A DNA stretch of 35,654 nucleotides from a bacterium (GTDB lineage Bacteria; Planctomycetota; Phycisphaerae; Phycisphaerales; UBA1924). Position 1 is the first letter of the stretch. Each line of letters opens with the position of its first letter. The stretch covers positions 1 to 35,654 of the forward strand of contig JANSXG010000015.1 in assembly GCA_024743075.1 (NCBI GenBank), written 5' to 3'. Of the stretch, positions 16,361 to 23,440 are shown one piece after another. The notes beneath the pieces were generated by a model. That model did no database searches. It was not told the DNA's origin and worked only from the letters and a program-made list of their open reading frames with translations. The translations under genes were made by a program, and so were the position numbers.

Positions 16361-16752
16361 GACCGGTCGCTCCACTTCTCTGGTTCTCGAAAGCCCTCGT
16401 CGGAGTTGGCGTCGTCGTCCTCACCGGTCAGCGTCTCCTCGCCTGCGACATCGAAGCCGTCGGCGAGGATCGTGCAGACGATGAAGATGCCGCTGATCAC
16501 GAGGGCGAGCCGGAGCGGGCCGCGGAACTGCGGCAGCCCCAGCGCGTGGACCACCAGGTGATACCCCGCGCCCGCGAGCGCCATCCCGATCAGCACGTGC
16601 GACACCGCCGTGAGCTCACCGATCGTCGGCACCTTGAGGATCGGTCGAAACGGTTTGCGATGAATGCGCACCAGCAGCATCAGCCCGATGATGATCAGGA
16701 TCGCGCCGAGACCGGTGAACGGCGTCGGGATGGTCTGGTACGCGGGGTTCAG
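16357..16752 (-). CDS. Small membrane protein, start uncertain
   Basis: About 131 residues with three hydrophobic segments (TGLGAILIIIGLMLLV, VLIGMALAGAGYHLVVHALG, LRLALVISGIFIVCTILADG) and an acidic C-terminal tail (GEETLTGEDDDANSDEG). The frame is convincing as protein from about NPAYQTIPTPFTG onward, but no ATG, GTG or TTG lies near that point: the CTG at 16750-16752 is the only near-cognate start that avoids overlapping the Memo-family gene, and the nearest in-frame ATG (16899) overlaps that gene by 133 bases. It follows the Memo gene on the same strand and is probably co-transcribed with it. Function unknown. Confidence 0.6.
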   Translation of the reverse strand: MNPAYQTIPTPFTGLGAILIIIGLMLLVRIHRKPFRPILKVPTIGELTAVSHVLIGMALAGAGYHLVVHALGLPQFRGPLRLALVISGIFIVCTILADGFDVAGEETLTGEDDDANSDEGFREPEKWSDRS

Positions 16753-16766
16753 TGCGTGCGCCGAAC

Positions 16767-18164
16767 TTAGAAGATCGCCCCGGCCATGGACGAGACGAGG
16801 GCCATGCCCTGCTGGTCGCCGGCCGCGGCGTAGTGGAGCACCTTCACCTCGTCGGCATCGGTCACCCGCATGGTCGCGACGAGGTTGCCGATGCTGCACC
16901 AGCGCGTCGGGTTCTGCTGCCAGGACATGCTCGTGATCAGTTCGTCGGCCTTGGCCTGCTTGATGAGATCGATCATCTCCTGATCGTGCTTGAGCACGCG
17001 ATCGCGGGTCTGCTTGGCCTGTTCATCATCGCCGAGGAACGAAGTCTGGTCGCCGAAGGCCTTGCCGATGTGGCTGAGGTCCGCCGAGGAGACGAGCAGG
17101 GTCTTGCCGGGCATCTCGGCGATCGTCGCCTTCAGCGCCTCAACGAACGGGTCGATGCCGAGGCCGTTGCCGTCGTATGACTCGCCGTTGTTGCGGACCG
17201 GGTCGTGGACAAGGATGCCGACAACCTTGGGGTACTCGCCAGAGTCCGGGTTGCGGAAGACGTGCTGCACCCACGGGATGTGCAACTCGATCGAGTGCTC
17301 ACGCTCGTGATCGAAGCGGTGGGCCATCAGCTTCTCTGCGTTGTCGGAGCCGAGTTTGTTCTTGAGCGTGTCGAGGAATTCCGAATCAGCGTGGCATGTG
17401 CCGAGCGGGGTCTCGTAGCCCTTGTCGCAACCGACGACGCCGGTCCCCTGCCCGAAGTGGTTCGTGCCGAGGATGATCACCCGGTCGGGGCGGTCGGCGA
17501 CGCGCAGGCGAGCGTAGGTGTGGGCGTAGTTCAGCCAGCCTCGACCGTAGTCGAGGTGCGGGGCGATGACGGCGCGCGGGAGCGTGTCGAAGGCCGGGTC
17601 CTCGGCTTTCTTCATCGCTTCATCCATGAAGCTGTCGAGCTGGTCCGCGAGCTTCTGCGGGCCCATGGCCTTCTTCTGCTCGTCGGTGGCCTCTTCGCCG
17701 AGTTCTTGCATGACGAGGGCATCGGCGAAGTCCGCCGACGCCGCTGGCGGGAGCACATCGGACGAATCGAACTGCTCGCGCACCCTGTCGCGCATCGCCT
17801 CGAAGGTCGGACCCTCAAGCATGCCGGCGTCATCAAGCTGGGCGATGAGGTTCTGGATCGGCTGCTCGGTGATCTGCTCGATCGCCTGCGGAGGCACGCC
17901 GACCTGCTGGGCTTGGGCCTTGGCGGCGTTGATGATGCCGCCGATCTCGTGGTTGCCGTCCATGTGCCCGAGGATGAACTGGGCCAGCGGCGAGGTCACC
18001 ACCATCCGCTCGGAGATCTGAGTCGCGTCGCGGAGGCCGAGCACCGGCTGATCGTTGTGCTGGAGCTGGACCGGGCGGACCGGACGCAGCTTGGGCTTGG
18101 TGTGGTGCGGCTTCGACGGGTCGAAGGGTGGCGGCTGGGGAGGCTGGGTCTGCGAGTCTGTCAT
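16767..18164 (-). CDS. Memo-family protein (AmmeMemoRadiSam system protein B-like)
   Basis: A 465-residue protein; the start at 18164 (MTDSQTQPPQPPP) is the first ATG before the recognisable domain and follows GGAG by 11 bases. Residues 40-120 form a helical, PqqD- or winged-helix-like N-terminal domain (LRDATQISERMVVTSPLAQF). The Memo domain fills residues 195-465, with APHLDYGRG (His203), ILGTNHFG (His236), FDHEREHSIELHIPWVQH, SSADLSHIG and WCSIGNLVA, which are the conserved His, Asp and Cys positions of the Memo/dioxygenase-like fold. In many prokaryotes Memo is encoded next to AMMECR1 and a radical SAM protein (systems A and B with partner); neither partner is visible in this window. The reaction is not known. 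Confidence in the family is high, in function low. Confidence 0.88.
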   Translation of the reverse strand: MTDSQTQPPQPPPFDPSKPHHTKPKLRPVRPVQLQHNDQPVLGLRDATQISERMVVTSPLAQFILGHMDGNHEIGGIINAAKAQAQQVGVPPQAIEQITEQPIQNLIAQLDDAGMLEGPTFEAMRDRVREQFDSSDVLPPAASADFADALVMQELGEEATDEQKKAMGPQKLADQLDSFMDEAMKKAEDPAFDTLPRAVIAPHLDYGRGWLNYAHTYARLRVADRPDRVIILGTNHFGQGTGVVGCDKGYETPLGTCHADSEFLDTLKNKLGSDNAEKLMAHRFDHEREHSIELHIPWVQHVFRNPDSGEYPKVVGILVHDPVRNNGESYDGNGLGIDPFVEALKATIAEMPGKTLLVSSADLSHIGKAFGDQTSFLGDDEQAKQTRDRVLKHDQEMIDLIKQAKADELITSMSWQQNPTRWCSIGNLVATMRVTDADEVKVLHYAAAGDQQGMALVSSMAGAIF

Positions 18165-18166
18165 GG

Positions 18167-18182
18167 CGATCGGCTCCGATCG
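18167..18182. repeat. Inverted repeat just upstream of the Memo start
   Basis: CGATCGG and CCGATCG are perfect 7-bp arms with a CT centre, ending three bases before the Memo-family ATG on the minus strand and overlapping the GGAG of its ribosome site. It could be an operator or a structure that hides the ribosome site. Confidence 0.35.
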
Positions 18183-18280
18183 TTGCGTGAATTGCGTCTG
18201 GCGACGCGGAAATGTGGTTATTCGGACCCGGAGCGTGGTTTCGCTCGCGTCTCGGGTCGTCCCGTAGTGTATCCGCCATC

Positions 18281-18296
18281 GCCCGGGTTCCCGGGC
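18281..18296. repeat. GC-rich inverted repeat between divergent genes
   Basis: GCCCGGG and CCCGGGC are perfect 7-bp arms around TT, in the 262-bp region between the Memo-family gene and the basic protein gene, just upstream of the promoter-like hexamers. It has the symmetry of a dimer-binding operator, but no regulator is known. Confidence 0.3.
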
Positions 18297-18299
18297 AAC

Positions 18300-18327
18300 T
18301 GGACGACTTCGACCAGATTTGTACAAT
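18300..18327 (+). promoter_or_regulatory. Candidate sigma-70-type promoter
   Basis: TGGACG at 18300-18305 (four of six matches to TTGACA) and TACAAT at 18322-18327 (five of six matches to TATAAT) with a 16-base spacer. It points to the basic protein gene and would give a leader of about 90 bases. The -10 box is good; the -35 box is weak. Confidence 0.4.
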
Positions 18328-18426
18328 GCTCGGCCCGGAATACTCCGGCCCGGCCGGTCAGGCAGCCGGGTGATACCCAATCCAATCGAGATTCTCCACG
18401 CCGGCTTCGGGCCGCGTCGGGGCGCG

Positions 18427-18762
18427 ATGAAAGACGAGAAAGTCATGCTGGACACCCTCAAGGCAGGCGACACCATCAAGTGCACGGTCACGAAGACCAT
18501 CCGCGTTCACACCAAGCGTGAGACCGTCACCCGTCTGATGCGCTTCGATCCGGACATCAAGCGGGCGCTGAAGAAGGGCCAGGAGCGCCGGATGCGCGAT
18601 CTGCACGTGCGCACCCGCGGCGGGCGTCCCTTCGAGATGTACAAGAAGGCTGCCAAAGTGGCGGTCCCGGTCGAGGGCGCTTCGTGGGAGATGACCTACT
18701 TCCCGCACATCAAGCACGACATCGAATCGGTCACCGACTGCATCAGCATCGAAAAGGCCTGA
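18427..18762 (+). CDS. Small basic protein of unknown function
   Basis: A 111-residue protein starting at the ATG at 18427 (MKDEKVMLDTLKAGDTIKCT); an ATG at 18445 would remove six residues. It is rich in Lys and Arg (TKTIRVHTKRETVTRLMRFD, ALKKGQERRMRDLHVRTRGGRPFEMYKK) and appears to alternate beta strands with a basic helix, ending VTDCISIEKA. There is no signal peptide or membrane segment, so it should be cytosolic. The basic character and small size suggest nucleic acid or ribosome binding, but I recognise no family. It has its own good terminator, and sits between the Memo gene (divergent) and a copper-type lipoprotein gene. Confidence 0.75.
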   Translation: MKDEKVMLDTLKAGDTIKCTVTKTIRVHTKRETVTRLMRFDPDIKRALKKGQERRMRDLHVRTRGGRPFEMYKKAAKVAVPVEGASWEMTYFPHIKHDIESVTDCISIEKA

Positions 18763-18787
18763 TCGCCCGAAACGACGCCCGACCGAC

Positions 18788-18821
18788 CGCCCCCGGCCAG
18801 CACCGGGGGCGTATTGTTTTT
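18788..18821 (+). terminator. Intrinsic terminator after the basic protein gene
   Basis: CGCCCCCGG (18788-18796) and CCGGGGGCG (18803-18811) are perfect 9-bp arms with a CCAGCA loop, followed by TATTGTTTTT. It lies 26 bases past the stop of the basic protein gene and before the lipoprotein start on the same strand. Confidence 0.85.
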
Positions 18822-18852
18822 GCACCCCCCAAGTCATCGGAAGGACACAACG

Positions 18853-19314
18853 ATGCAATGGCTCATCAGGAGGCTCGCCCTCGCTTCGATACTGTGTACG
18901 ACCGGCGCTTCGTTGAGCGCGTGCTCCTCGGAACCCGAAGAGACCGGAGTCGACGAGTCGCAGATCCGCGACGAATTCGCCCAGACCGCATGGAAGACCG
19001 TCGAGTACACCGTGCGCGGTGAGGTCGCGGCGCTACCGAGCGGAGACGAGGACCTTCAGGTTCGCCACGAAGCCATCCCCGAGTTCCGGAGCGGCGCGAA
19101 GATCGGGATGAACGTGATGACCATGCCGTTCCCGCTCGCCGAGGGCGTGTCACTCGATGGCGTCGAGCCGGGCGACAAACTGAGCATCACGTTTTCGGTG
19201 GATTACGAAGAGGGCTGGTCTCCGATCGGGTACCGCGTGGTGAGTTACGAGCAGCTCCCGGCAGACACCGCGCTGGACTTCACCCCCCTGCCGTCGGACG
19301 GAGACTCTGAGTAA
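18853..19314 (+). CDS. Lipoprotein with CusF-like copper-binding domain
   Basis: A 153-residue protein. The N-terminus (MQWLIRRLALASILCTTGASLSAC) is a lipoprotein signal with lipobox LSAC at Cys24, so it should be membrane-anchored on the outside of the cytoplasmic membrane. The mature part carries a CusF-like small beta-barrel: EYTVRGEVAALPSGDEDLQV, HEAIPEF, then MNVMTMPFPLAEGVSLDG and VEPGDKLSITFSVDYEEG. The Met-rich MTM and the preceding His resemble the Cu(I)-binding residues of CusF; similar domains accompany SCO1/SenC proteins. No copper efflux or SCO gene is nearby. Cu binding is inferred from the family, not shown. A bidirectional terminator follows. Confidence 0.75.
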   Translation: MQWLIRRLALASILCTTGASLSACSSEPEETGVDESQIRDEFAQTAWKTVEYTVRGEVAALPSGDEDLQVRHEAIPEFRSGAKIGMNVMTMPFPLAEGVSLDGVEPGDKLSITFSVDYEEGWSPIGYRVVSYEQLPADTALDFTPLPSDGDSE

Positions 19315-19339
19315 CTCAGTGTCTTCTTGATTCAAAACG

Positions 19340-19376
19340 ACAACCGCGACCCCGAGAGGTCGCGGTTGTTTCGTTT
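19340..19376. terminator. Bidirectional intrinsic terminator
   Basis: ACAACCGCGACC (19340-19351) and GGTCGCGGTTGT (19358-19369) are perfect 12-bp arms with a CCGAGA loop. The plus side is followed by TTCGTTTT; the minus side by TCGTTTTGAA. It lies between the convergent lipoprotein gene and the histone H1-like gene, and can serve both. Confidence 0.85.
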
Positions 19377-19395
19377 TGCGATGACCGATAGTAGA

Positions 19396-20151
19396 TCAGG
19401 CGGCGCGACGGACAGCGCGCTTCGCGCTGCTGCGACGGCCGGTGCTGCGCTTGGCCGGTGAGCCGGCGAGGCGGAGGCCCTTGCGAGCCGAGCTCTTGCG
19501 GGCGGTGGACTTCTTGGCGGTGGTGCGCTTGGCAACGGGCTTGCGGCTCACGCTCTTCTTGGCGGTGCTCTTCTTCGGAGCGGCCTTGCGAGCGGCGGGC
19601 TTGCGCGCCGGCGACTTGCGGCTGGCGGTCTTCTTCGCCGTGGTGCGCTTCGAAGCGGGCTTGCGCGAAGCGGTCTTCTTGGCGGTGGTCTTCTTGGGGG
19701 CCGACTTGCGAGCGACCGGCTTACGGGCCGTGGTCTTCTTCGCGGTCGTCTTGCGGGTCGAAGCCTTCTTGGCGGCCGGCTTGCGGGCCGAGCTGGACTT
19801 CTTTGGGGTGCTCTTGCGAGCGGTCCGGCTGGTGGTCGGAGTGCTGGTGGCCTTCTTGGCGGTCTTCTTCGCGACGGGCTTGCGAGTCGAGGGCTTCTTC
19901 GCCGAAGCCTTCTTGGTCGCGGGCTTCTTCGAGCCGGCCTTCTTGGCGGCGGGCTTCTTGCTGGAGGCCTTCTTCGCGCTCGCCTTCTTGGTGGCGGGCT
20001 TGCGTGTTGCGGGCTTCTTCGCGGTGGACTTCTTGGCGGTGGTCCGCTTGGTGGTGGCCTTGCGGGCGGTGGCCTTCTTGGAGGCCGGCTTGCGGGTCGA
20101 GGTGGCGCGTTTGGTGGTGCGTTTCGTCGACCGTTTGGTGGTGGTTGCCAT
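19396..20151 (-). CDS. Histone H1-like Lys/Ala/Thr/Ser-rich repeat protein
   Basis: A 251-residue protein starting at the ATG at 20151, nine bases after AAGGGAG. The sequence is made almost wholly of short Lys/Arg-Ala/Thr/Ser/Pro units such as KKATARKATTKR, KKSTAKKPATRK and RKPASKRTTAKK, with the form [KR][KR]x[ATS]x[KR]. I see no Asp, Glu, Phe, Tyr, Trp or His in it. This is the composition of eukaryotic histone H1 tails and of bacterial H1-like proteins (Hc1, AlgP type), which bind and condense DNA; DNA binding here is inferred from composition. The DNA is itself a degenerate tandem repeat. A monocistronic unit: its own ribosome site, and the bidirectional terminator at its end. The opposite strand has a long open frame, which is an artefact of the repeat. 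Confidence 0.85.
   Translation of the reverse strand: MATTTKRSTKRTTKRATSTRKPASKKATARKATTKRTTAKKSTAKKPATRKPATKKASAKKASSKKPAAKKAGSKKPATKKASAKKPSTRKPVAKKTAKKATSTPTTSRTARKSTPKKSSSARKPAAKKASTRKTTAKKTTARKPVARKSAPKKTTAKKTASRKPASKRTTAKKTASRKSPARKPAARKAAPKKSTAKKSVSRKPVAKRTTAKKSTARKSSARKGLRLAGSPAKRSTGRRSSAKRAVRRAA
19400..20150. repeat. Degenerate tandem coding repeat of the H1-like gene
   Basis: The gene is a run of imperfect units of about 12-24 bases, for example GCGGGCTTCTTCGCGGTGG and variants on the plus strand. The pattern favours slipped-strand length change between strains. Confidence 0.6.
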
Positions 20152-20572
20152 GAGACAAACTCCCTTGATTCCTGCTGCCGGAGCGTTGCGCCCGGGCACG
20201 CCGTGACACGTTCGGCCGCGCGGATCCGTGATCCGCTGCCCGGCCCCGAGCGTTCTCCGGCGTCCGCCTGCGGTGTGCGCGGTGCGTGCCGACTGTTTCG
20301 CTCGTGCGTGAGGTATCGACCCGGAAAATGGGGCGAATCAATAAAACTTCGCGGACGGACTGGTTATCGGGCATCAAATGAGCAAAATCCCGAACATTTT
20401 TGCTCACGCCGCGCTGATCCGGGGCAAAATTCGCGCTCCCGCGCCAGGATCCAACCGTTTCCGACGGTTCGGTAAGGACGCCTTCGCCGATCGCCGGGAT
20501 CGGTCGATGCAGAGGTGTTGGGTATGCTTCGAGCCCTGCCGATCCGCTCCGTTCTCTGTTTTACGGTTACCA
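20152..20572. other. 421-bp divergent intergenic region with several inverted repeats
   Basis: It separates the H1-like gene (minus) from the DAHP synthase gene (plus) and must carry both promoters. No gene was found. Clear inverted repeats: GCGGATC/GATCCGC (20220-20236), TGAGCAAAA/TTTTGCTCA (20379-20406), AACCGT/ACGGTT (20453-20469) and CCGATC/GATCGG (20487-20503). Bases 20336-20406 are AT-rich relative to the rest of the window. I could not choose promoter boxes with confidence. Confidence 0.5.
20379..20406. promoter_or_regulatory. Perfect 9-bp inverted repeat upstream of the DAHP synthase gene
   Basis: TGAGCAAAA (20379-20387) and TTTTGCTCA (20398-20406) are perfect arms around a 10-base centre. 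The arm-plus-centre length of 28 bases is compatible with an operator for a dimeric regulator, or a stem-loop in a long leader. It is the best regulatory candidate in this region. Confidence 0.4.
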
Positions 20573-22003
20573 ATGTTCCCGCGCACCACCACGAACAACT
20601 CGCCCGACCTCGACCAGAACTCGACCGAGGCACCCACTGACGACATGCACACGCCCAGCACTTGGCACCCACTGAGTTGGACCGACCGTCCAAGCGGCCA
20701 GCCGATCACCTACCCGGACGGCGCGGCGCTGTCGCGCTCGCTGGACAAACTCAAGACCTTCCCGCCCCTGGTCACCTCCGGTGAGGTCGAGCGTCTGACG
20801 ACGCTTCTGTCAGAAGCCCAGGACGGCAGGCGATTCATGCTCCAGGGCGGCGACTGCGCCGAAACTCTGGATGACTGCCGGAGCGAGATCATCGCGGCCA
20901 AACTGAAGATCCTGCTTCAGATGTCGCTCGTGATGGTGCACGGGCTCAAGAAGCCGGTCATCCGGGTCGGACGGTTTGCCGGGCAGTACGCCAAGCCCCG
21001 ATCCAGCCCGATCGAGAGCCGCGACGGCGTGGAACTGCCGAGCTACTACGGTGACCTGGTCAACCGGGTCGAGTTTGATGAAGAGGCACGCACGCCGAAC
21101 CCGCACCTGCTGGTCCGGGGCTACCAGCACGCCGCGGTCACGCTGAACTTCATCCGCTCGCTGCTCGACGGCGGCTTCGCGGACCTGCACCACCCGGACA
21201 ACTGGGACCTGGGCTTCCTGAACCACGCGAGGCTGCGTCCGTCGCTGCGCGCCGAGTACAAGCGGATGACCGATCAGCTCGCCGAGGCGCTGCGGTTCAT
21301 GGAAGCGCTGGGCGATTCGAGCCTCGACGAACTGTCGCGCGTCGAGTTCTTCACGAGCCACGAAGGACTGAACCTCTGGTACGAGAGCGCGCAAACCCGC
21401 CAGGTGCCGCGCAAGAGCGGCTGGTGGGACCTGACGACTCACCTACCGTGGATCGGCGAACGAACCCGCGCCCTCGACGGTGCCCACATCGAGTACTTCC
21501 GGGGCGTGCGCAATCCGGTCGGTGTGAAAGTCGGTCCGAGCGCGGATCCGGACGAAGTCGTCAAGATGCTCGAGCTGATCAACCCAACGGACCAGCCGGG
21601 CAAGGTCGTGCTCATCCACCGGATGGGCGCGAACAGAGTCGAAGACCGGCTGCAGCCGATCCTCGAAGCGGTCGCGGATTCCGGACGCAAGGTGCTCTGG
21701 ACCTGCGACCCGATGCACGGCAACACGGTCGCCGTCGGGGCCAACGGTATCAAGACGCGTCGCTTCGACGACATCCTCTCGGAGATCGAGGCCGCTTGCG
21801 ATGCGCACGACCGTGTCGGCACCTACCTTGGTGGCGTTCACTTCGAACTCACCGGCGAGGACGTAACCGAGTGCATCGGCGGCGGCTCGGGAGTGACGGA
21901 GGACGACCTCGAACGGAACTACGCCAGCCCGTGCGACCCACGCCTCAACTATCAGCAGGCCCTCGAGATGGCGTTCCTGCTCTCGCGCCGGTTGTCGAAC
22001 TGA
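20573..22003 (+). CDS. Class II 3-deoxy-D-arabino-heptulosonate 7-phosphate synthase
   Basis: A 476-residue enzyme that condenses phosphoenolpyruvate and erythrose 4-phosphate to start the shikimate pathway. It is the class II (plant/Mycobacterium-type) form: RFMLQGGDCAETLDDC, KKPVIRVGRFAGQYAKPRS, NPVGVKVGPSADPDEV, VLWTCDPMHGNT and GGVHFELTGEDVTECIGGG appear in order, with the metal-binding Cys, His, Glu and Asp positions. The start is uncertain: the ATG at 20573 gives MFPRTTTNNSPDLDQ, and the ATG at 20645 (MHTPSTWHPLSW) removes 24 residues that look poorly conserved. Neither has a strong ribosome site. Feedback regulation by aromatic amino acids is common in the family, but cannot be read here. 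It converges with the WecA-like gene, 12 bases between stops. Confidence 0.94.
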   Translation: MFPRTTTNNSPDLDQNSTEAPTDDMHTPSTWHPLSWTDRPSGQPITYPDGAALSRSLDKLKTFPPLVTSGEVERLTTLLSEAQDGRRFMLQGGDCAETLDDCRSEIIAAKLKILLQMSLVMVHGLKKPVIRVGRFAGQYAKPRSSPIESRDGVELPSYYGDLVNRVEFDEEARTPNPHLLVRGYQHAAVTLNFIRSLLDGGFADLHHPDNWDLGFLNHARLRPSLRAEYKRMTDQLAEALRFMEALGDSSLDELSRVEFFTSHEGLNLWYESAQTRQVPRKSGWWDLTTHLPWIGERTRALDGAHIEYFRGVRNPVGVKVGPSADPDEVVKMLELINPTDQPGKVVLIHRMGANRVEDRLQPILEAVADSGRKVLWTCDPMHGNTVAVGANGIKTRRFDDILSEIEAACDAHDRVGTYLGGVHFELTGEDVTECIGGGSGVTEDDLERNYASPCDPRLNYQQALEMAFLLSRRLSN

Positions 22004-22015
22004 ACGCGACGCCGG

Positions 22016-23440
22016 TCAGGCGGTCGGCACGGCTTCGGATGGGTCGGACTCGGGCGCGGTCTTGGTCGCAGCCTTGGCCTTGTCCTTCGATCCCGATGTC
22101 GCGCTCGTGAACCGCCGGACCGTGTCTTCTTCGATCGCCTGCCTGCGCGCGATCTTCACGGCGGTCACGCCGATGAATGAGGCGATGACGATCGCGATCG
22201 TGAATACCACCCGGACACGCCCTTCGCTGAGCCACACCCCGAGGCTCGCAAAAACCACACCGATGCCGTAGAGAGTCAGCACGGCGCCCTTAACGCCGAA
22301 CGCCCGCTTCAGCTGGTGATGCAGATGCTGGTCGTCGGCGGCTGACATCGGCTTGCCCGCCAGCTTCCTTCGCACGATGGCGAGCGCGGTATCGATGATC
22401 GGGATGGCGTATATGATCAGGCCCGCGACAACCAGATGGGTCCGGCCGGTATCGCCCATCGTCAAGATCAGGACGATCGTCAGGTATCCCAACAGGAGCG
22501 ATCCGCAGTCGCCGAGGAAGATCGTCGCCGGGTTGAAGTTGTGCGGGAGGAAACCCAGACACCCACCGAGCAGCGCTAGCGCGAGCACGACGCGAGCCGC
22601 GTCGAGACTGCCGTCGTCCGACTGAGCGAGCAGGAGGGCCATGACGAGCAGGCCGGCCGCGGCGATGGCCGTAACGCCCGAGAGCAGACCATCGAGCCCG
22701 TCGATCAGGTTCGAGGCGTTGCACGCGCCCAGCACGAAGACCGCGATGATCGCGGTTCCAACCCAGTAAATGACATCGATTGTGATCGAACCGGTGGGCG
22801 CGACGAGCGGAATTTCGAACGCGAACGGGATCGAGTAGACCAGGTCCTCGTTTCCGACGAGCCGCCCTATGGGCTGCATGACTCCCGCCGCCACCTTCGT
22901 CCCGACATCCTGCATCGCGAGCGCCGCGGCGGCGAGCAATTGCCCGACGATCTTCAGCCGCGGGTCCAGGCCGACGACATCGTCGATCAGGCCGGTCACC
23001 GCGATGAGCGTCATGCCGAGGAGGATCGACATCGGGACCAGTCGGAAGCTCATGTTCGCCGACTCGGGATTGAGATGCACCGATTCGTGAAAGTCGAAGA
23101 CGGACTCCGGGAGCAGCGCGAAGCCGAGATACGAGAACGCGATCCCGGCCAGCACGCCGATGTACACCGCGATCCCCCCCAAGTACGCGACCGGGAGTTT
23201 GTGGGCCTTTCGTGGATCGTTCGGCCGGTCCACGATGCCATTCGCGATCGCGAGCCGGCGCAGAAGCGGCGTCACGCAGACGGTGACGACGAACGAGATC
23301 AGGAAGACGAAGATGTACGAATTGAAGATCTCGAGCAGCGACTGCGATGGGGCGGTCCGCGACGCGCTCGCGACGCCATCGGCGACCGACGGCAGACCGA
23401 AATCTCCGAGTGTCTCGTTTGACTGCAGACGACCGATCAT
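22016..23440 (-). CDS. Undecaprenyl-phosphate sugar-1-phosphate transferase, WecA/MraY family
   Basis: A 474-residue polytopic membrane protein of glycosyltransferase family 4. It would move a HexNAc-1-phosphate from a UDP-sugar to undecaprenyl phosphate, starting a lipid-linked glycan. Motifs: GLIDDVVGLDPRLK (metal-binding Asp pair), NASNLIDGLDGL, HNFNPATIFLGDCGS and DDQHLHHQL, with about 11 hydrophobic segments. The N-terminal approximately 35 residues and a hydrophilic C-terminal tail (TSGSKDKAKAATKTAPESD) are extra to the core. The start at 23440 overlaps the stop of the upstream SDR gene by four bases (ATGA), so the two are translationally coupled. It is the last gene of the minus-strand polysaccharide cluster. 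Confidence 0.9.
   Translation of the reverse strand: MIGRLQSNETLGDFGLPSVADGVASASRTAPSQSLLEIFNSYIFVFLISFVVTVCVTPLLRRLAIANGIVDRPNDPRKAHKLPVAYLGGIAVYIGVLAGIAFSYLGFALLPESVFDFHESVHLNPESANMSFRLVPMSILLGMTLIAVTGLIDDVVGLDPRLKIVGQLLAAAALAMQDVGTKVAAGVMQPIGRLVGNEDLVYSIPFAFEIPLVAPTGSITIDVIYWVGTAIIAVFVLGACNASNLIDGLDGLLSGVTAIAAAGLLVMALLLAQSDDGSLDAARVVLALALLGGCLGFLPHNFNPATIFLGDCGSLLLGYLTIVLILTMGDTGRTHLVVAGLIIYAIPIIDTALAIVRRKLAGKPMSAADDQHLHHQLKRAFGVKGAVLTLYGIGVVFASLGVWLSEGRVRVVFTIAIVIASFIGVTAVKIARRQAIEEDTVRRFTSATSGSKDKAKAATKTAPESDPSEAVPTA

Noticed and set aside
19442-20206. Hydrophobic open frame of 254 codons opposite the H1-like gene
   Set aside because: The complement of Lys/Ala/Thr repeat codons (CTT, GGC, GGT) gives Leu/Phe/Ala/Val repeats that look like membrane helices. 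This is an artefact of the repeat.
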